In this document: one piece after another, positions 11,230 through 22,208 of the stretch
Position numbering within the stretch: position 1 is the stretch's first letter
Layout: each line of letters begins with the position of its first letter
Origin: Diogma glabrata
Taxonomy: Eukaryota > Arthropoda > Insecta > Diptera > Cylindrotomidae
Direction of reading: 5' to 3'
Length of the DNA stretch: 64,000 nucleotides
NCBI GenBank assembly: GCA_963693315.1
Contig: OY856188.1
Location: forward strand, 156,321,034 to 156,385,033
Notes under the pieces: model-generated
Told to the model about the DNA's origin: nothing
Databases searched by the model: none
Seen by the model: the letters and a program-made list of their open reading frames with translations, nothing else
Translations under genes and position numbers: made by a program

Positions 11230-11640
11230 GGAAATTTTTGAATTTGTTTTAGTTTTTGAAATATTTTTGAAATTTTGAAAAAGTTTGTATTTTTGATTTT
11301 GTAATAATTTTTGCAATATATTTAGAATTTCGGCAAAAGTTTAAATTTTTGATTTTGTAAGAATTTTTGGAATATTTTTAGAATTTTGAAAAATTTTAAA
11401 TATTTGATTTTATTATAATTCTTGGAATTTTGAAAAATTTTCAATATCTGATTTTGTAATAATTTTTGCAATATCTTCAGAATTTTGGAAAAAGTTTGAA
11501 TTTTTAAGAATTTTTGAAATATTATTGGAATTTAGAAAAAATTTAAATATATGATTTTATTCTAATATTTGGAATATTTTTGGAATTTTGAAAAAGTTTG
11601 ATTTTATTTAATTTAACAATATTTTTGGAATTTTGCTTAT
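11230..11640 (-). repeat. AT-rich degenerate tandem array, inverted copy
   Basis: Units such as GATTTTGTAATAATTTTTGC followed by AATATTTTTAGAATTTTG are reverse complements of the 6447-7395 units. Together the two arrays bracket the minisatellite and fold-back region as a large, imperfect inverted pair. Confidence 0.7.
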
Positions 11641-11953
11641 AATTTTCCGGCAACGTATTGATGTTTCGTGTTAGTTTTGTAATAAATTTTTAAACAGAGT
11701 TTATCTCTGAATACTTGTACCTTAACAAAGAGTTATGTTTGATATACATCGCTGCCAAAAACTAAAAACCATGTCCTCATAAAAGTTTTTCGCCGAAAAC
11801 TATATCAAAATCCTTAACCCAGACCGAAGTCTTGATATCTCAGAGCTGTGAGATTTCAGCCCCTCCATATTTTTCTAATTTAAATTCGAAAAATTTATGA
11901 AATTTTTAAACATGACAACCACCAAATTTCATACCACAAAATTACTTTGATTA

Positions 11954-14900
11954 CACAGAGCAAAAACGGCCTAATAAAGTAGAACAAAAGTAAGAAGATT
12001 TCTCTATGGTTTTTCTTCAAGAGGAAAGTCTTCTTATTTTTACTAGGATTATCTTTTAAATAAAAACAATAAGATATCTTCTAATTTTTACGTGAAAGGC
12101 TTTTTGAATTTATTGAGAAGATTATCTTATTGTTTTTATGTGAAAATCATCTTGAATTTATTGAGAAGATTGTCTTATTGTTTTTATGTGAAAATCATCT
12201 TGAATTAATTAAAAAGCAAATCTTTTTGTTTTCATAGGGCTGCCTTCTTGAATTTATTAAAAAGAAAGTCTTTTAATATTCATAAGGTAATCATCTTAAA
12301 TTTAATGAAAAGACAATCCCTTTATTTTCAAAAGAAAATCACCTGGAATTAGAAAATATTTTTTAAATTTTTACTTTAAATAAGTAACTAAAATAAAGAT
12401 TCATTCATATAATTTCTCTTATTTTTATTTTAAAAAAAATTAAAGTTAATTACATTTCAGTCAAAAACTTAATTTATAACAATTCAAGTGCAAAAAAATA
12501 TTTTTAATTTTTATATTCAAAACTAAATAAAATACAATTTTTAAATAAATATAATCAATGTTTATCTGTACTATTGTACAAAAACTAAATTTATTACAAA
12601 TCAAATGCAAAAAACAATATTTTTTATTTCGATACTTAAAATTAAATAAAATTCAATTCATTTTAAATGTACAATCAACTCCTTAGGTGAAAAGTGAGGT
12701 TTATTACAGAGGAAGCAAGCAAATTGGAACATTTTGTTGTAAATTGAAAGTAAAACTAATTTAATTTACTTAAAAGATTTGCTACTGAAGAAAATTCTTC
12801 AGATTTCAGTTCAAAAAAATATTGTTCTAAAAATGACCAAACTTGCTTGCTTCTTTTTGAATATTCAATTTTATATACATACGATAGTTTTATAATTAGG
12901 TCAACACATTTCATGTATGAAGCGCACTTCCATCGAAGGCCATCGCAAAAGACATAGAACTCTGAGATTGACGCGAAATCGGGTCCGACGACAATGATTC
13001 TAGGCTGCAGTTTCTCACATGCCATTTCAAAATTCTTTTTCAATTCTAGGATTGTAGGTTCAATATCGTTACACGCACATATAAGCGTAACGAAATCGTT
13101 TTGGCCATCTGCTATTGTTGGTTTGTTTTCCTTATTAATCCGCAAAGGCTGCAGTATGGCATGCAATAGAATTGTGGTTATACAATATTTAGCATCTACA
13201 AAAAAATTAAATTTCAAATTTCAAAATTCAATTTTTTTAAGTACTTTACCTTTGGAAACATCTACACGATATAAACTTTTTAAAAACAGTTCTCTAGAAG
13301 TTTGATCTTTGATGTCGCTTTTGAAAACTCCAAAAATCTTATTATAAAATTTTTCCAGCTTTACAAACAGCATATTTCCCTTCCCGGGATATAAATTTTC
13401 AAAGTCTATTTCAACCTTTAAAAAATTGGATTGTCATTAAAAATAATAAAATAAAGGAATTTAAACTCACAAGTTCATAACCACAAGAATCATTATACCG
13501 TGGCCATTCATCAAAAACTTCACTTAAACTGCTGGCATTATGCACTTCTGCCATTCTTTGACTAGAAGTCTCTCTCCAGAATGCAGTAACCCTCTCCCAG
13601 GGAGTGCAATTGCACTGCAACCAGCATTTTTTTCATAGAAGTCATCTTGAAATGAAAATACAGAATTATGACACATACATAGAAATAATAAGTGTGTTCG
13701 AACCTGATGATAAAACTTCTTTAATAACTTCACCATGGCTTACCAAAAAATTTGACTTTTCAATGTTAGTCCATCGCGAAAACATTTTTCCAGTGGGATT
13801 TTTTTCCCTGCCTTTCTTGCAATAAAATAAGTTTCATTTATCAAATATTTTTATTAAAAAAAACTTAGGGATTGTAATTTAATAATTATTTTAATTTATT
13901 TACTGTACCTGTTTTTCTTTGGGGAAAACCTGGCAAATCACATTGGCCCATTGTTGCATCTCCGAATATGTTAATTTTATATTTTTTTCTAAATATTGTT
14001 CAACAATGCAGTGGCACAAATACTTCTGGCTTTTTGCATCAAGACAGCCTTGTTTTTGTTGGTATTCCAAAACCAACCCTGCTTTAATCGTACTCTTTAA
14101 AAGGTTGGTTAGGCTGTTAATGTCTATAGTACAATCAGGTTGTGCCTGAACAGCGGGCAAGGACTTTATTGATTGGTTACTTTTACTTAAGTCGTCAGAA
14201 ATTTTTTGCAACCACTCTAGGATTCGACTTGTTGCCGATAAGTTGTCTACTTCATTATTTAATGGTATATTCTGTTTCTAATATAAAATTACAAATAAAA
14301 CACATCATACGACTAAAATGATAAAATACTTGCCATATTTTTCCGCCATTCTCTGAGACCTGTTTTAAGTTTTATGAGCTCCCCAAAAAAATTCATATCC
14401 AGCCTGTTGAATAGGCGATCAATATCATCCATTTCCATTTTTGTAAAATACTTAATGTTGTGATGCCATGTTTTACAAGGATTTCAATAACATCATCTGA
14501 TAAATCCCATGATTTAAACATGGGAAAAGTTTCTATATCATAGAAACTGTTTGCTGTACCATCCATTAGAAACTGCAATTAAAAAATAAATGTGTAGTAG
14601 TTTTTACCAGTAATTTATACATAATGACAACAACTCATATACAACATAATGACACTTAATTTTAATACACTCACCTGTAGTTAAATTTATTAAATTATTT
14701 TAAATGAAGCAAATTTTATCGATCTGTATCGATGAGCTGCCGATTTAAAATTGACACACTTATATTTTATATTCTTCTTTTGTTCTCCTTCTATTTAGTT
14801 GTTTTAGCCTTATTAAATTTGAAATCCAACAACAATTGCATAGATTGTTGTTGCTACATTGCAAATATAACTGTAAACTGTGAAACAAATTAAATTGTGA

Positions 14901-15221
14901 AACAAAAAAAAACACCATGCATAACTGAAAGGAACAAAAAACACAAAATTTTAAATAACAAGTTGTCACATAAAATTAAGGAGATATTCTCTTTGATTAT
15001 GAATTTAACGAGTGTATTTTCCAAATAAAACTTAAAACAAGAAGATTCTTTTAATTTTAAGCAGATATACTTTTAAATAAAATCAATAAGAATTCTTTAA
15101 TAAAATCAATAAGAAATCTCTATGAAAATTTCTTCGGTTTTACCTTCTGTTACACTTCTTTGTCTACAAACTGTTCATAGAGACGATCTTTTTGATTTTA
15201 TTAGGCAAATTTTGCTCTGTG
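11954..15221. mobile_element. CACTA-like TIR element carrying a spliced gene
   Basis: Termini are CACAGAGCAAAA (11954) and TTTTGCTCTGTG (to 15221), with further TIR matching (CCTAATAAA / TTTATTAGG). TA flanks both ends (11952-11953, 15222-15223), a 2-bp target duplication. Inside each end are diverged subterminal repeats of about 50 bp (AGAAGATTATCTTATTGTTT, then GTGAAAATCATCTTGAATTT; 11990-12330 and 15030-15200). The 3.3-kb interior has one multi-exon gene on the minus strand (12756-14566) and no DDE-type transposase I can recognise. TIRs beginning CAC, subterminal repeats and short duplications suggest the CACTA/Mirage/Chapaev group; this is an inference. Confidence 0.75.
12756..14566 (-). 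CDS. Spliced gene for a SAM-domain-like protein with conserved C-terminal domain
   Basis: Start ATG at 14566, five bases inside an exon after a TTGCAG acceptor. A non-coding 5' exon ends at 14675 with donor CAG|GTGAGT. Proposed coding exons: 14566-14334 (GC-AG donor GCAAGT), 14277-13909, 13815-13704, 13645-13471 (donor GTGAGT), 13415-13250, 13195-12756. A polyadenylation signal AATAAA lies at 12705-12700. The N-terminus (FPMFKSWDLSDDVIEILVKH, then GITTLSILQK) looks like a SAM-type helical domain. The middle has PWERVTAFWRETSSQRM and a DEWPRYNDSCGYEL block. The C-terminus has RIIVVGPDFASISEFYVFCD and a helical tail. From memory this resembles animal SAMD3-like uncharacterised proteins, known mainly as multicopy genes. 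Two problems: a 1-base shift in the first coding exon near 14433, and a frame conflict in the fourth near 13615. The second can be relieved if exon 3 ends at 13755 (strong donor G|GTAAGC) and the next starts at 13617. It may therefore be a recent pseudogene. Confidence 0.5.
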
Positions 15222-16041
15222 TAAAAAAAGTGTATTTCAATGTTTGAAAGTGTTGGTATTTAGTTTGTTTTAGTTTTTGAGAATAACAAATTTTTCGGCA
15301 TTTGTTACAAAAACTGTTTTGTGCTACTAATGAGTATGGGTTTTTCCAAAATTCTGTAAAAGCTGTCCTCGCTTTCGTTCGTTCAGTTACTAGTAGCGAT
15401 ATTTTAAACAAAAATTAAGATTTTTATCGCTTCGCAAGACGTCAGTATTATTACGTTCAGTTTTATTTAATATTTCATTTGCAACATGAGCTCGGACTAA
15501 TAAAAATTTGAAAAATTGATAATATAATTGATGTAAGATAATAAAGTTTCGATAGTTGAATAATCATCGCCGCGATGGAGTAATTGATAAGCATATCTGT
15601 CGTCACAGGATTCGAATAACTTTTAACTGATATATGAGGCTCAAATTCCTTAAGTTTATTTCTTAAGTTTAATCACTCACAACAATTTCTAAGTAATTCG
15701 GTAAAGAAGTCTAAAAAAGATTTGAATTAGCTCCCCATAAGTAATTTATTTTGAGGCAAAAAAACTGAAAGAAAAATATTCAAATATGTATCGTTTATGG
15801 TTACTAAGAAACTGCATGAGTGGCAAGTGAGAGTCAGAAAGGTCATTTTCTTGAGCATAATGATCATCGATATCAGATCAATTCGAGCATTCTACAAAAA
15901 TAATAAAAATAGCCATAACGAATTTCTTATGAAATATTTTTCTAAATTTTTAATGAATTGTGATACATTTGATTAATATGGACATCATATTTGAGTAAAT
16001 TGTTGGAAATTGATGGTTGAAATCAATATTTTTATTTTATC
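15222..16041. other. Non-coding interval, no gene seen
   Basis: AT-rich sequence between the TIR element and the Helitron end. A weak tRNA-like patch (15590-15655, with ACAGGATTCGAAT) is too degraded to call. No supported ORF. Confidence 0.35.
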
Positions 16042-16985
16042 CAGGATCCGGAGTGCTTTGCTACGCTTATATATAAAGTTTTTGCGCAGACATTTTGTTG
16101 ACGTAGTAGCAATGGTTTCAAAAGGTGGTAATGAGCAGCATAATATTTAATTTTTCTCTTTAAAAATATGAATGAAAAACAATCACCACTCTAGCTGATT
16201 TGTTCGGATATATAAAAAATTAGCGATTAAATAAGTTTTCAAGTTAGAAATAAAACAATTCAAATGACTTGTTGAATTAGTAGAGGTGTTTCATCTCTAT
16301 ATAGAACATTATACAGAACAAAAATGAATTCACAAATGTTCACAGTGCTCATACATTGTATTTATACGAAACACACAAAAACTGTTCGAAAAAAGTTTTT
16401 CTGAGAGAAAATGAAAAATACTGTCAAATTGCAAAATTAAAGTGAATTATAATATTTACGTTGATCTTAATCACTCACAAAATCTCAAAATTTTATTTTT
16501 CACACCAAATAACGTAAAGGTTTTGTTTATTTCTTTTTGTCGCATATTGCCGCCATCTTATAAGAAAGAAAACTCGTAAAGATAACATTCAATTTACATT
16601 GTGTCATTTTTATTGCAACTTATTTATTTTAATATGGAACGAATTTCAAAATGTCGTTTTAATTCTATTTATTTATTTGACTACTTGTGGGTTATATTTT
16701 TTGTTTTTCCGTCTGGTGCGTACACGAATAGATCAGATGGTTTTCCTAACGTGCCAGCCATATACAGTTGTCCATGAGTGAAAAACGGATTCTCCAAATC
16801 TAGTCCACATACTTGCAGTAACTGTCCGTGTGCTTTGTTGATGGTAATTGCAAAAGCGAGTTGCACTGGAAACTAAACGTTTAAATCTGTTGGGATCACT
16901 TCAATGATCCCATTCAAAATTGTAACTTTGATGACATTGTTCATCATCTTTTTCAACGAAGTTCAATAAAGTTTGTGCAATTTCA
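16042..16985 (-). mobile_element. Helitron 3'-terminal fragment, copy 1
   Basis: Reads on the minus strand from a helicase C-terminus (about 16985-16681) through a long 3' UTR to the terminus GCGTAGCAAAGCACTCCGGA, then TCCTGG. Helitron ends are CTRR preceded by a short GC hairpin; here the end is CTGG at 16045-16042. The same 3' UTR occurs in the opposite orientation at 26258-26975 plus 29863-29935, where the end is the canonical CTAG. The element is 5'-truncated. Confidence 0.8.
16681..16985 (-). pseudogene. C-terminus of Helitron Pif1-like helicase (RepHel)
   Basis: The frame reads IPTDLNV, stop, FPVQLAFAITINKAHGQ, GLDLENPFFTHGQLYMAG and KPSDLFVYAPD. The T-I-N-K-A-x-G-Q block and H-G-Q-L-Y are the last conserved helicase motifs (V and VI) of Pif1-type helicases. 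Such helicases unwind DNA during rolling-circle transposition. An in-frame TAG sits before FPVQLAF (about 16878), and everything N-terminal (Rep nuclease and helicase motifs I-IV) is missing. Non-functional relic. Confidence 0.8.
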
Positions 16986-17299
16986 AAATATGTGATATAT
17001 TTGGAATTACAATATGTGTCACAACAACACATAAAAACCTTTTAAGACCTAGTTTCCACAACATGATGCTTTTTAAGACGTGGATGGACGCAAATTTTTT
17101 TTTATATTCTTCTTAAAGAATGGAAAACTTAATAATAAATCCTTTCTTTGGATGGAGGAAATAAAAATAATATACTTTTTTTTTTCAAATTTGCAGGAAC
17201 AAAGCTAAATTAGGTTCCTATATATCCTAGTGCTAGAAGCATATACCAAGATCATGTAACGCATTGTTTTCCTCAAGCCAACATATATAATAGTTATAT
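16986..17299. other. Flank holding one arm of a distant inverted repeat
   Basis: 17003-17085 (GTGTCACAACAACACATAAA region) recurs inverted at about 20450-20545, on the other side of the 17300-20391 element. Before that insertion the two arms would have been a few hundred bases apart. No coding sequence is clear. Confidence 0.45.
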
Positions 17300-19446
17300 C
17301 CCAGGTAACAATTTCCCCTAAATTTTTTAAATTATTCCAACTTAACTTGAAAAAGCATTGTGTAAGACCATATTATTCAAACTTTACCTAAAAAAAGCTT
17401 GTAAAAGACTAGATTCACTAAGTTTCCTATATAATTCCTTAAGTAAAGCTTAATTCAATAATAAATATTTAGGGCATATTCAAGCAACTGTTACTCAAGT
17501 ATAATACCTTTTATAAGGATTTATTTACATATAACTTTTAAGGTAGTATTCAAGATGTTTTTACTCAAGAATTCTATCCCTTATATAAACCTTTATTAAA
17601 GTACAACTTTTAGGAAGAATCCAAGAAGATTCTTACCCAAGGATAGTTCCTTGTATACGACTTTATATATGCATAATAAGTTTAGTAGTATTCAAGAAAA
17701 TTGTTACTCAAGTAATATTTCTTATATACGGCTGTTTTCAATGAATATTAAAAGATTTACAACAAATCGATCTGTCAATATTTTTGACAGTTCGTTGTTT
17801 AATTTTGCGATTGTGTGTTTTTTTATTAAATCACTTATCGATGTGTTTAAAAAGTTAACAAACCTTTGTAACGTCCGCTATATTCACCTAAACAATAATA
17901 AAATCAATTCATATTCTTTTTCTAATTCAATAAAAATTTATTTCAATAATTTCAGTTCATTTTTACATTAATAATAATTTTAAAATTTTCAACGGCTAGT
18001 TCAATTTCGAATTACAATTATAAAAATAAACGAACGTACCAATTTTATTTTCATTTCTAACGAGCAGATGTCGTTACTCAATTTTTGCTGAATCTTCGTG
18101 TTGCACGATTTTTGATTAGAAGATGTCAAAAAGAAAAACACATTTTTTCTGACACTCATTCCATATTTGTTTTTAAGAACAAATGTATTCATGTTTTAAC
18201 TTTAAAAATAAAATCACTTTTTATTAATTCCATGTTAAAAATAAAAACGAAAAATAAACATCAGGTGTGTTAATGTTCGAATTTTTTTATTTTAATTGTT
18301 TTGATTTGCTGGTGAGTAAACAAAGTGGGGACAAGTCCATAAAAGCAATCGAGCATAAGATAAGAAAAAAAATACTTGTAACGACAGTGTTAGTCCTAGA
18401 AATCTCTAAAGTAAGTGAAGTCTTTAGTTGTATTGTTGTGAATTGGGACTGGACTGAAAGCTGGGTCGTGCAGGTGTCTCACGCACTTTTATTTCCAACT
18501 GGGTGTGACTAGCTGATTACGAAAGTGGTCATAATACATCGGTATAAACTGACTCACCAAACCTAACACCAAGCTATGGAATTGATACCAAGGAATTAAA
18601 ACCAACGACGAGTATAAACTGTGCCCAAGACAGTTTTTTTTAAGGAAAAAGGATTTAAATATTGGTACATTGGATGTCGGGTTTGCAGTTTGGCGAGAGT
18701 AAGGATAAATTAACCTGGATATTTAAGTTAAGGTATTTTAGATTCACGATATATTAATTTTTGTTTAATTATTTTTTTTCCTTTGGAATGTTAGGATAAA
18801 GTTAACGAAATAATAAGAGATTCCCAAATTTAGGATTCGTTGCAGGGACAATCCGTATCCCGGGAGTAATCTCCTTTGTTTTTTTTTTTTGTTTTGTTGC
18901 TATCGTAAAAAAGTCCAAGCCACGATACGTGGTGATAATAATACCTTTAAGAACTTTAACAAACTATTATTGATTAATACAAAAGATTATTTCAAAATGG
19001 TAGACATATTTTCGTCAATGGAAATTTGCAATTGCCATTATTCCGCAACCATTTAATCAAACGTTTCTGATGATGGTTTATAAATTGATTGAGATTTACC
19101 ATTTCTGATGATGGTTTAAATAATGATGTGAGTTGGTCAACAAATAAATAAACTGATGATAATTTGTCATACAATTCATTTTTGTATTAAATGTATGTAA
19201 TCGCCATATTGTGCGCAATTTGCTTGGGAAAAAATTATATCAACCGATTGCAACTGACTTATGGAAAATATAACGTAGAACGTTTATTTAATATGGTCAG
19301 TTAACATTTATTTATTAACCAGCCAAATTGTGCAACTGAAAGTAATGCTAATCACAGCATACTATACCCCTTACGAAGCTTGAGTAACACTTTTGTTCTG
19401 TATTGAGTAACGTTTTATTCCTGTCGTGGAAATTGATTTAATGAAC

Positions 19447-19504
19447 GAGTGCGTAAGGGTAAACGATTAGGAAGAGGGTCTGTGTTCGATTCCAGCCAGG
19501 CACG
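19447..19504 (+). repeat. tRNA-like (pol III promoter-like) segment
   Basis: A-box-like TGCGTAAGGGTAAACG and B-box-like TGTTCGATTCC spaced about 35 bases apart, followed by AGCCAGGCAC. It lacks a complete cloverleaf, so it is SINE-like rather than a tRNA gene. Inside the 17300-20391 element. Confidence 0.45.
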
Positions 19505-19856
19505 TTTTTATTTATGAATTTTATTTTCCTTTTTTTTATTTTATTTTTATTCTTTATTCATTTTTAATCGTACAATTGAATGGAAACACATGCGTAGATA
19601 TCGTATATGATTACGCAAAATTATTTTCATTTCGAGATTTTCCTCAATCATAACGAATATTATTTTTAACAAAAACCCATATATTCTTATTTTAGGAAAC
19701 CATTAGTACACTTATATATGCATTCCTAATCAAAATGTTTGAATAAAAATAAATTCATAGTCGTGGTAGTGGTCCGAAACTTGAAATGTGTACAAATAAT
19801 TTGTTAAACAATAGTGATATAGTTTCAATTTTCTTTATGACAGCTGCTAAATAGAG

Positions 19857-19918
19857 AAGTGGATAGCGTGCGGTCCTGGAGAATCAAAGGTTACGAGTTC
19901 GATCCCTGCTACAGGCGT
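19857..19918 (+). repeat. tRNA-like (pol III promoter-like) segment
   Basis: AGTGGATAGCGTGCGGTC (A-box side) and GAGTTCGATCCC (B-box) about 35 bases apart, then TGCTACAGGCG. It resembles a tRNA body without a matching acceptor stem. Second such module in the same element. Confidence 0.5.
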
Positions 19919-20391
19919 TTGTAAAGATGCGAAATGTGTAAAATAAATTGTAATTTCCGATAAAAGATTAACTCAATAGCAGCAATATACAAAAAAAAGG
20001 ATATTAATGCGCCAATTAACCAAAATAACTAAAGGAAACAATCACCAATTTTTTTTTCAGTGGCATCGCTTCTTGAAAAGGCACTGAGTAATTCTCTTGA
20101 GAAAAGATTTACTCAAGCACTTTATTCAAGTAACATTTTGACAGTATTTGAGTAAGCCTTGAATAACAACTTATGTATCACTTTATTCAAACACTTATAT
20201 AAAACATGTATAAAGCATTATGTATGTCTTCTTGCATAAAGAATATTTTTTCATACGCCTTTTCTCCTTGAGTAGAGCTTGTATAAAACTTTTAACATGC
20301 ATAGTTCAAGAATTTTAAATTTCCCCTTCCATTTTAAATTCCTATTTTAAAGCTTTACTCAATGATTACCTAGGTTAAATTGATACCTGGG

Positions 20392-21059
20392 ATGGAAGCT
20401 CATTTGTTGGAGCAAGCAAAAAGTTCATTCTTTAAAAATATAAAAAAATTACGGCCATCAACACCTTAGAAACCATGTTGTTATGTATTTTTTTCTTAAA
20501 AGGCTTTTATGTGTTGTTGTGACACACATTGAAATTCCTACTCCTAACATACTTTATTTAAAAAAAAATAGAGCGATATCGTCAAAGAATATTCCATAAC
20601 TAAGACTAAGGGTACTATCGTTGATTGAAAAAAGTACATCCACCAGCACCCCTAAAATATCACTTATACCCTTAATATAAGTGATATCTTACTGCCATTG
20701 TCAGTACTATACGAAATCTCATGTTAACTGATTTGCCAATAGCAGGTACTAAAGTACGCGGCTCTGTCACACACATAGATCCAAAATTTTAAATTTTACA
20801 TATGTTCCTGTGGGCGGGCTGATATTAAAAATTCATTGGTAATAATGCATTGTAACTGTTTGCAAATCACTATTGCAAAGGTGTTGCCGGCTAAGGGCCA
20901 CATTTTTAATTAGTTTGTTTATCATACTTGCTATCCATGTTTGATTATACATAAGCTATGCTTCTTTGTATATAGTATTTGTGTGAATTCGATTTCCTAA
21001 TTTTGAGCTTTTAATCGATGTTATCAACTATCTTTTTTAGTTGAAGAAACATGTATTAC
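20392..21059. other. Non-coding interval before the BEL relic
   Basis: Contains the inverted arm at 20450-20545 and a 12-bp-stem hairpin at about 20663-20693 (ATATCACTTATA / TATAAGTGATAT). No gene seen. Confidence 0.4.
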
Positions 21060-22205
21060 ATACAATTGCAAACCAAAAACCTATTTGTTCATTTGCTTAA
21101 TTTTTTGGCAATTTTTTGCAATTCTCTTCACAAGTCATCTTAGTTTGGGTATATAAAACCGTTTCCTTATCTGATTCCCAACTGTTTCATGATGCTGATG
21201 AAGAAGGTTCTCGTGGAATCTTTTGACCAATTGGTTTGTGATCTAATGTTCTTGAGGGAGAATTACTGGTCTTCGTGTATCAAAAATAACATTTGCTGCG
21301 TCTATTCGACCATCAATTCGAATTACTTTGCTATCATCTAAGTATGCTGAAGGACGATATAACCTGCTTTTTATTCCTGGTTGGTTTCCATCATTGAGCT
21401 TCAATATTTCGTTTGAAAATACAGACCATTGTGCGATTTTGAAAGGTTTAGTTTCTGCCACAATTAACTCTGATTTATGTAAGTATGGGTCGATCAAACT
21501 TTCTCTTGTTTTTCTCAAGTTGTTAACAAAACGACAAACGTTAGACATAACTCGAAGAAGTTGTATCCATGAACCATAACGTTTAAACTCAATTGGGCTC
21601 TCAGCTAGAGTATGTGTCTGTTTGACTTCTATTTGAGTTGCTGGAAGTTCTTTTAAGTTCTTGATCGGCCATTCATTCTTTGAGCTGTATAAAAAACTAG
21701 GTCCTCGGAACCATCGACAATTAGAGTCCAAAGAAGGAATATTTGAGGATTTAGTTCCTTCATGAGCTATATTCTCTTTAGTCCCAATCCAGTGCCAGTC
21801 TTGAACATCTGAATTTTCCTGAGTTTCAGAAACTCGAAATGCAACATATTGCTTGAAACGTCTGTTACTTGGTCTAATCCATGATAAAACTATTGTACTA
21901 TCAGTCCAATAGTGTTTCTCTTCAATGTTTACAGTCAAACATTTTTCTATGAAACGTAGATATCTTGTTCCAATGAGTGCAGCTTCAAGTTCCAGGCGTG
22001 GGATGGAAGTCATCTTAACAGGTGCAACTTTAACCTTTGAACCAAGTTGTGCCACGTCCACTATACCTTCCTTTTCAAATCGAAGGAATATTATAGTGCA
22101 GTAAGCTTTAGCTCCAGCTTCAGCTTCCAATCCATTTCTCCCAAGACGAACGTAGCTCGATTGGTACTTGTTCGTCCCAATTAGTTCCAGACCTCCAAAG
22201 ATTTT
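21060..22205 (-). pseudogene. BEL/Pao RNase H and integrase N-terminal region
   Basis: The frame from 22130 shows the BEL/Pao RNase H region (SIPRLELEAALIG, YWTDSTIVLSWI with a catalytic-type Asp) and continues into the linker before integrase (VIRIDGRID). After the stop at 21243 the frame still encodes an H-H-C type integrase zinc domain start (FHENLLHQHHETVGNQIRKR near 21200-21145) before decaying. Around 22135-22205 the sequence is frameshifted, and a stretch between the RT thumb and RNase H is deleted. The DDE integrase core is absent. Confidence 0.75.
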
Positions 22206-22208
22206 GCA

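Larger units (their letters stand above)
17300..20391. mobile_element. TIR element with CCCAGGTA termini and subterminal repeats
   Basis: Left end CCCAGGTAACAATTT, right end the reverse complement of CCCAGGTATCAATTT: 14 of 15 bases match. AT flanks both sides (17298-17299 and 20392-20393), a 2-bp duplication. Subterminal arrays of about 70-bp diverged units lie at 17330-17730 (TAGTATTCAAGA, TTGTTACTCAAGTA) and 20060-20330 (TTACTCAAG, CTTGAGTA). The interior has two tRNA-like segments and no recognised transposase. A frame of 81 codons at 18267-18512 has no known domain. Non-autonomous. The layout parallels the CACTA-like elements, but the termini differ. Confidence 0.7.

Noticed and set aside
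15590..15655. Another tRNA-like module
   Set aside because: Only a weak B-box-like GGATTCGAAT; the A-box side is not convincing.
18267..18512. 81-codon open frame in the CCCAGGTA element
   Set aside because: No recognised domain, no splice or start context, not visibly conserved elsewhere in the window.
19447..19918. Genuine tRNA genes
   Set aside because: A/B-box-like elements are present, but no complete acceptor stem or full cloverleaf can be drawn; they lie inside a TIR element.
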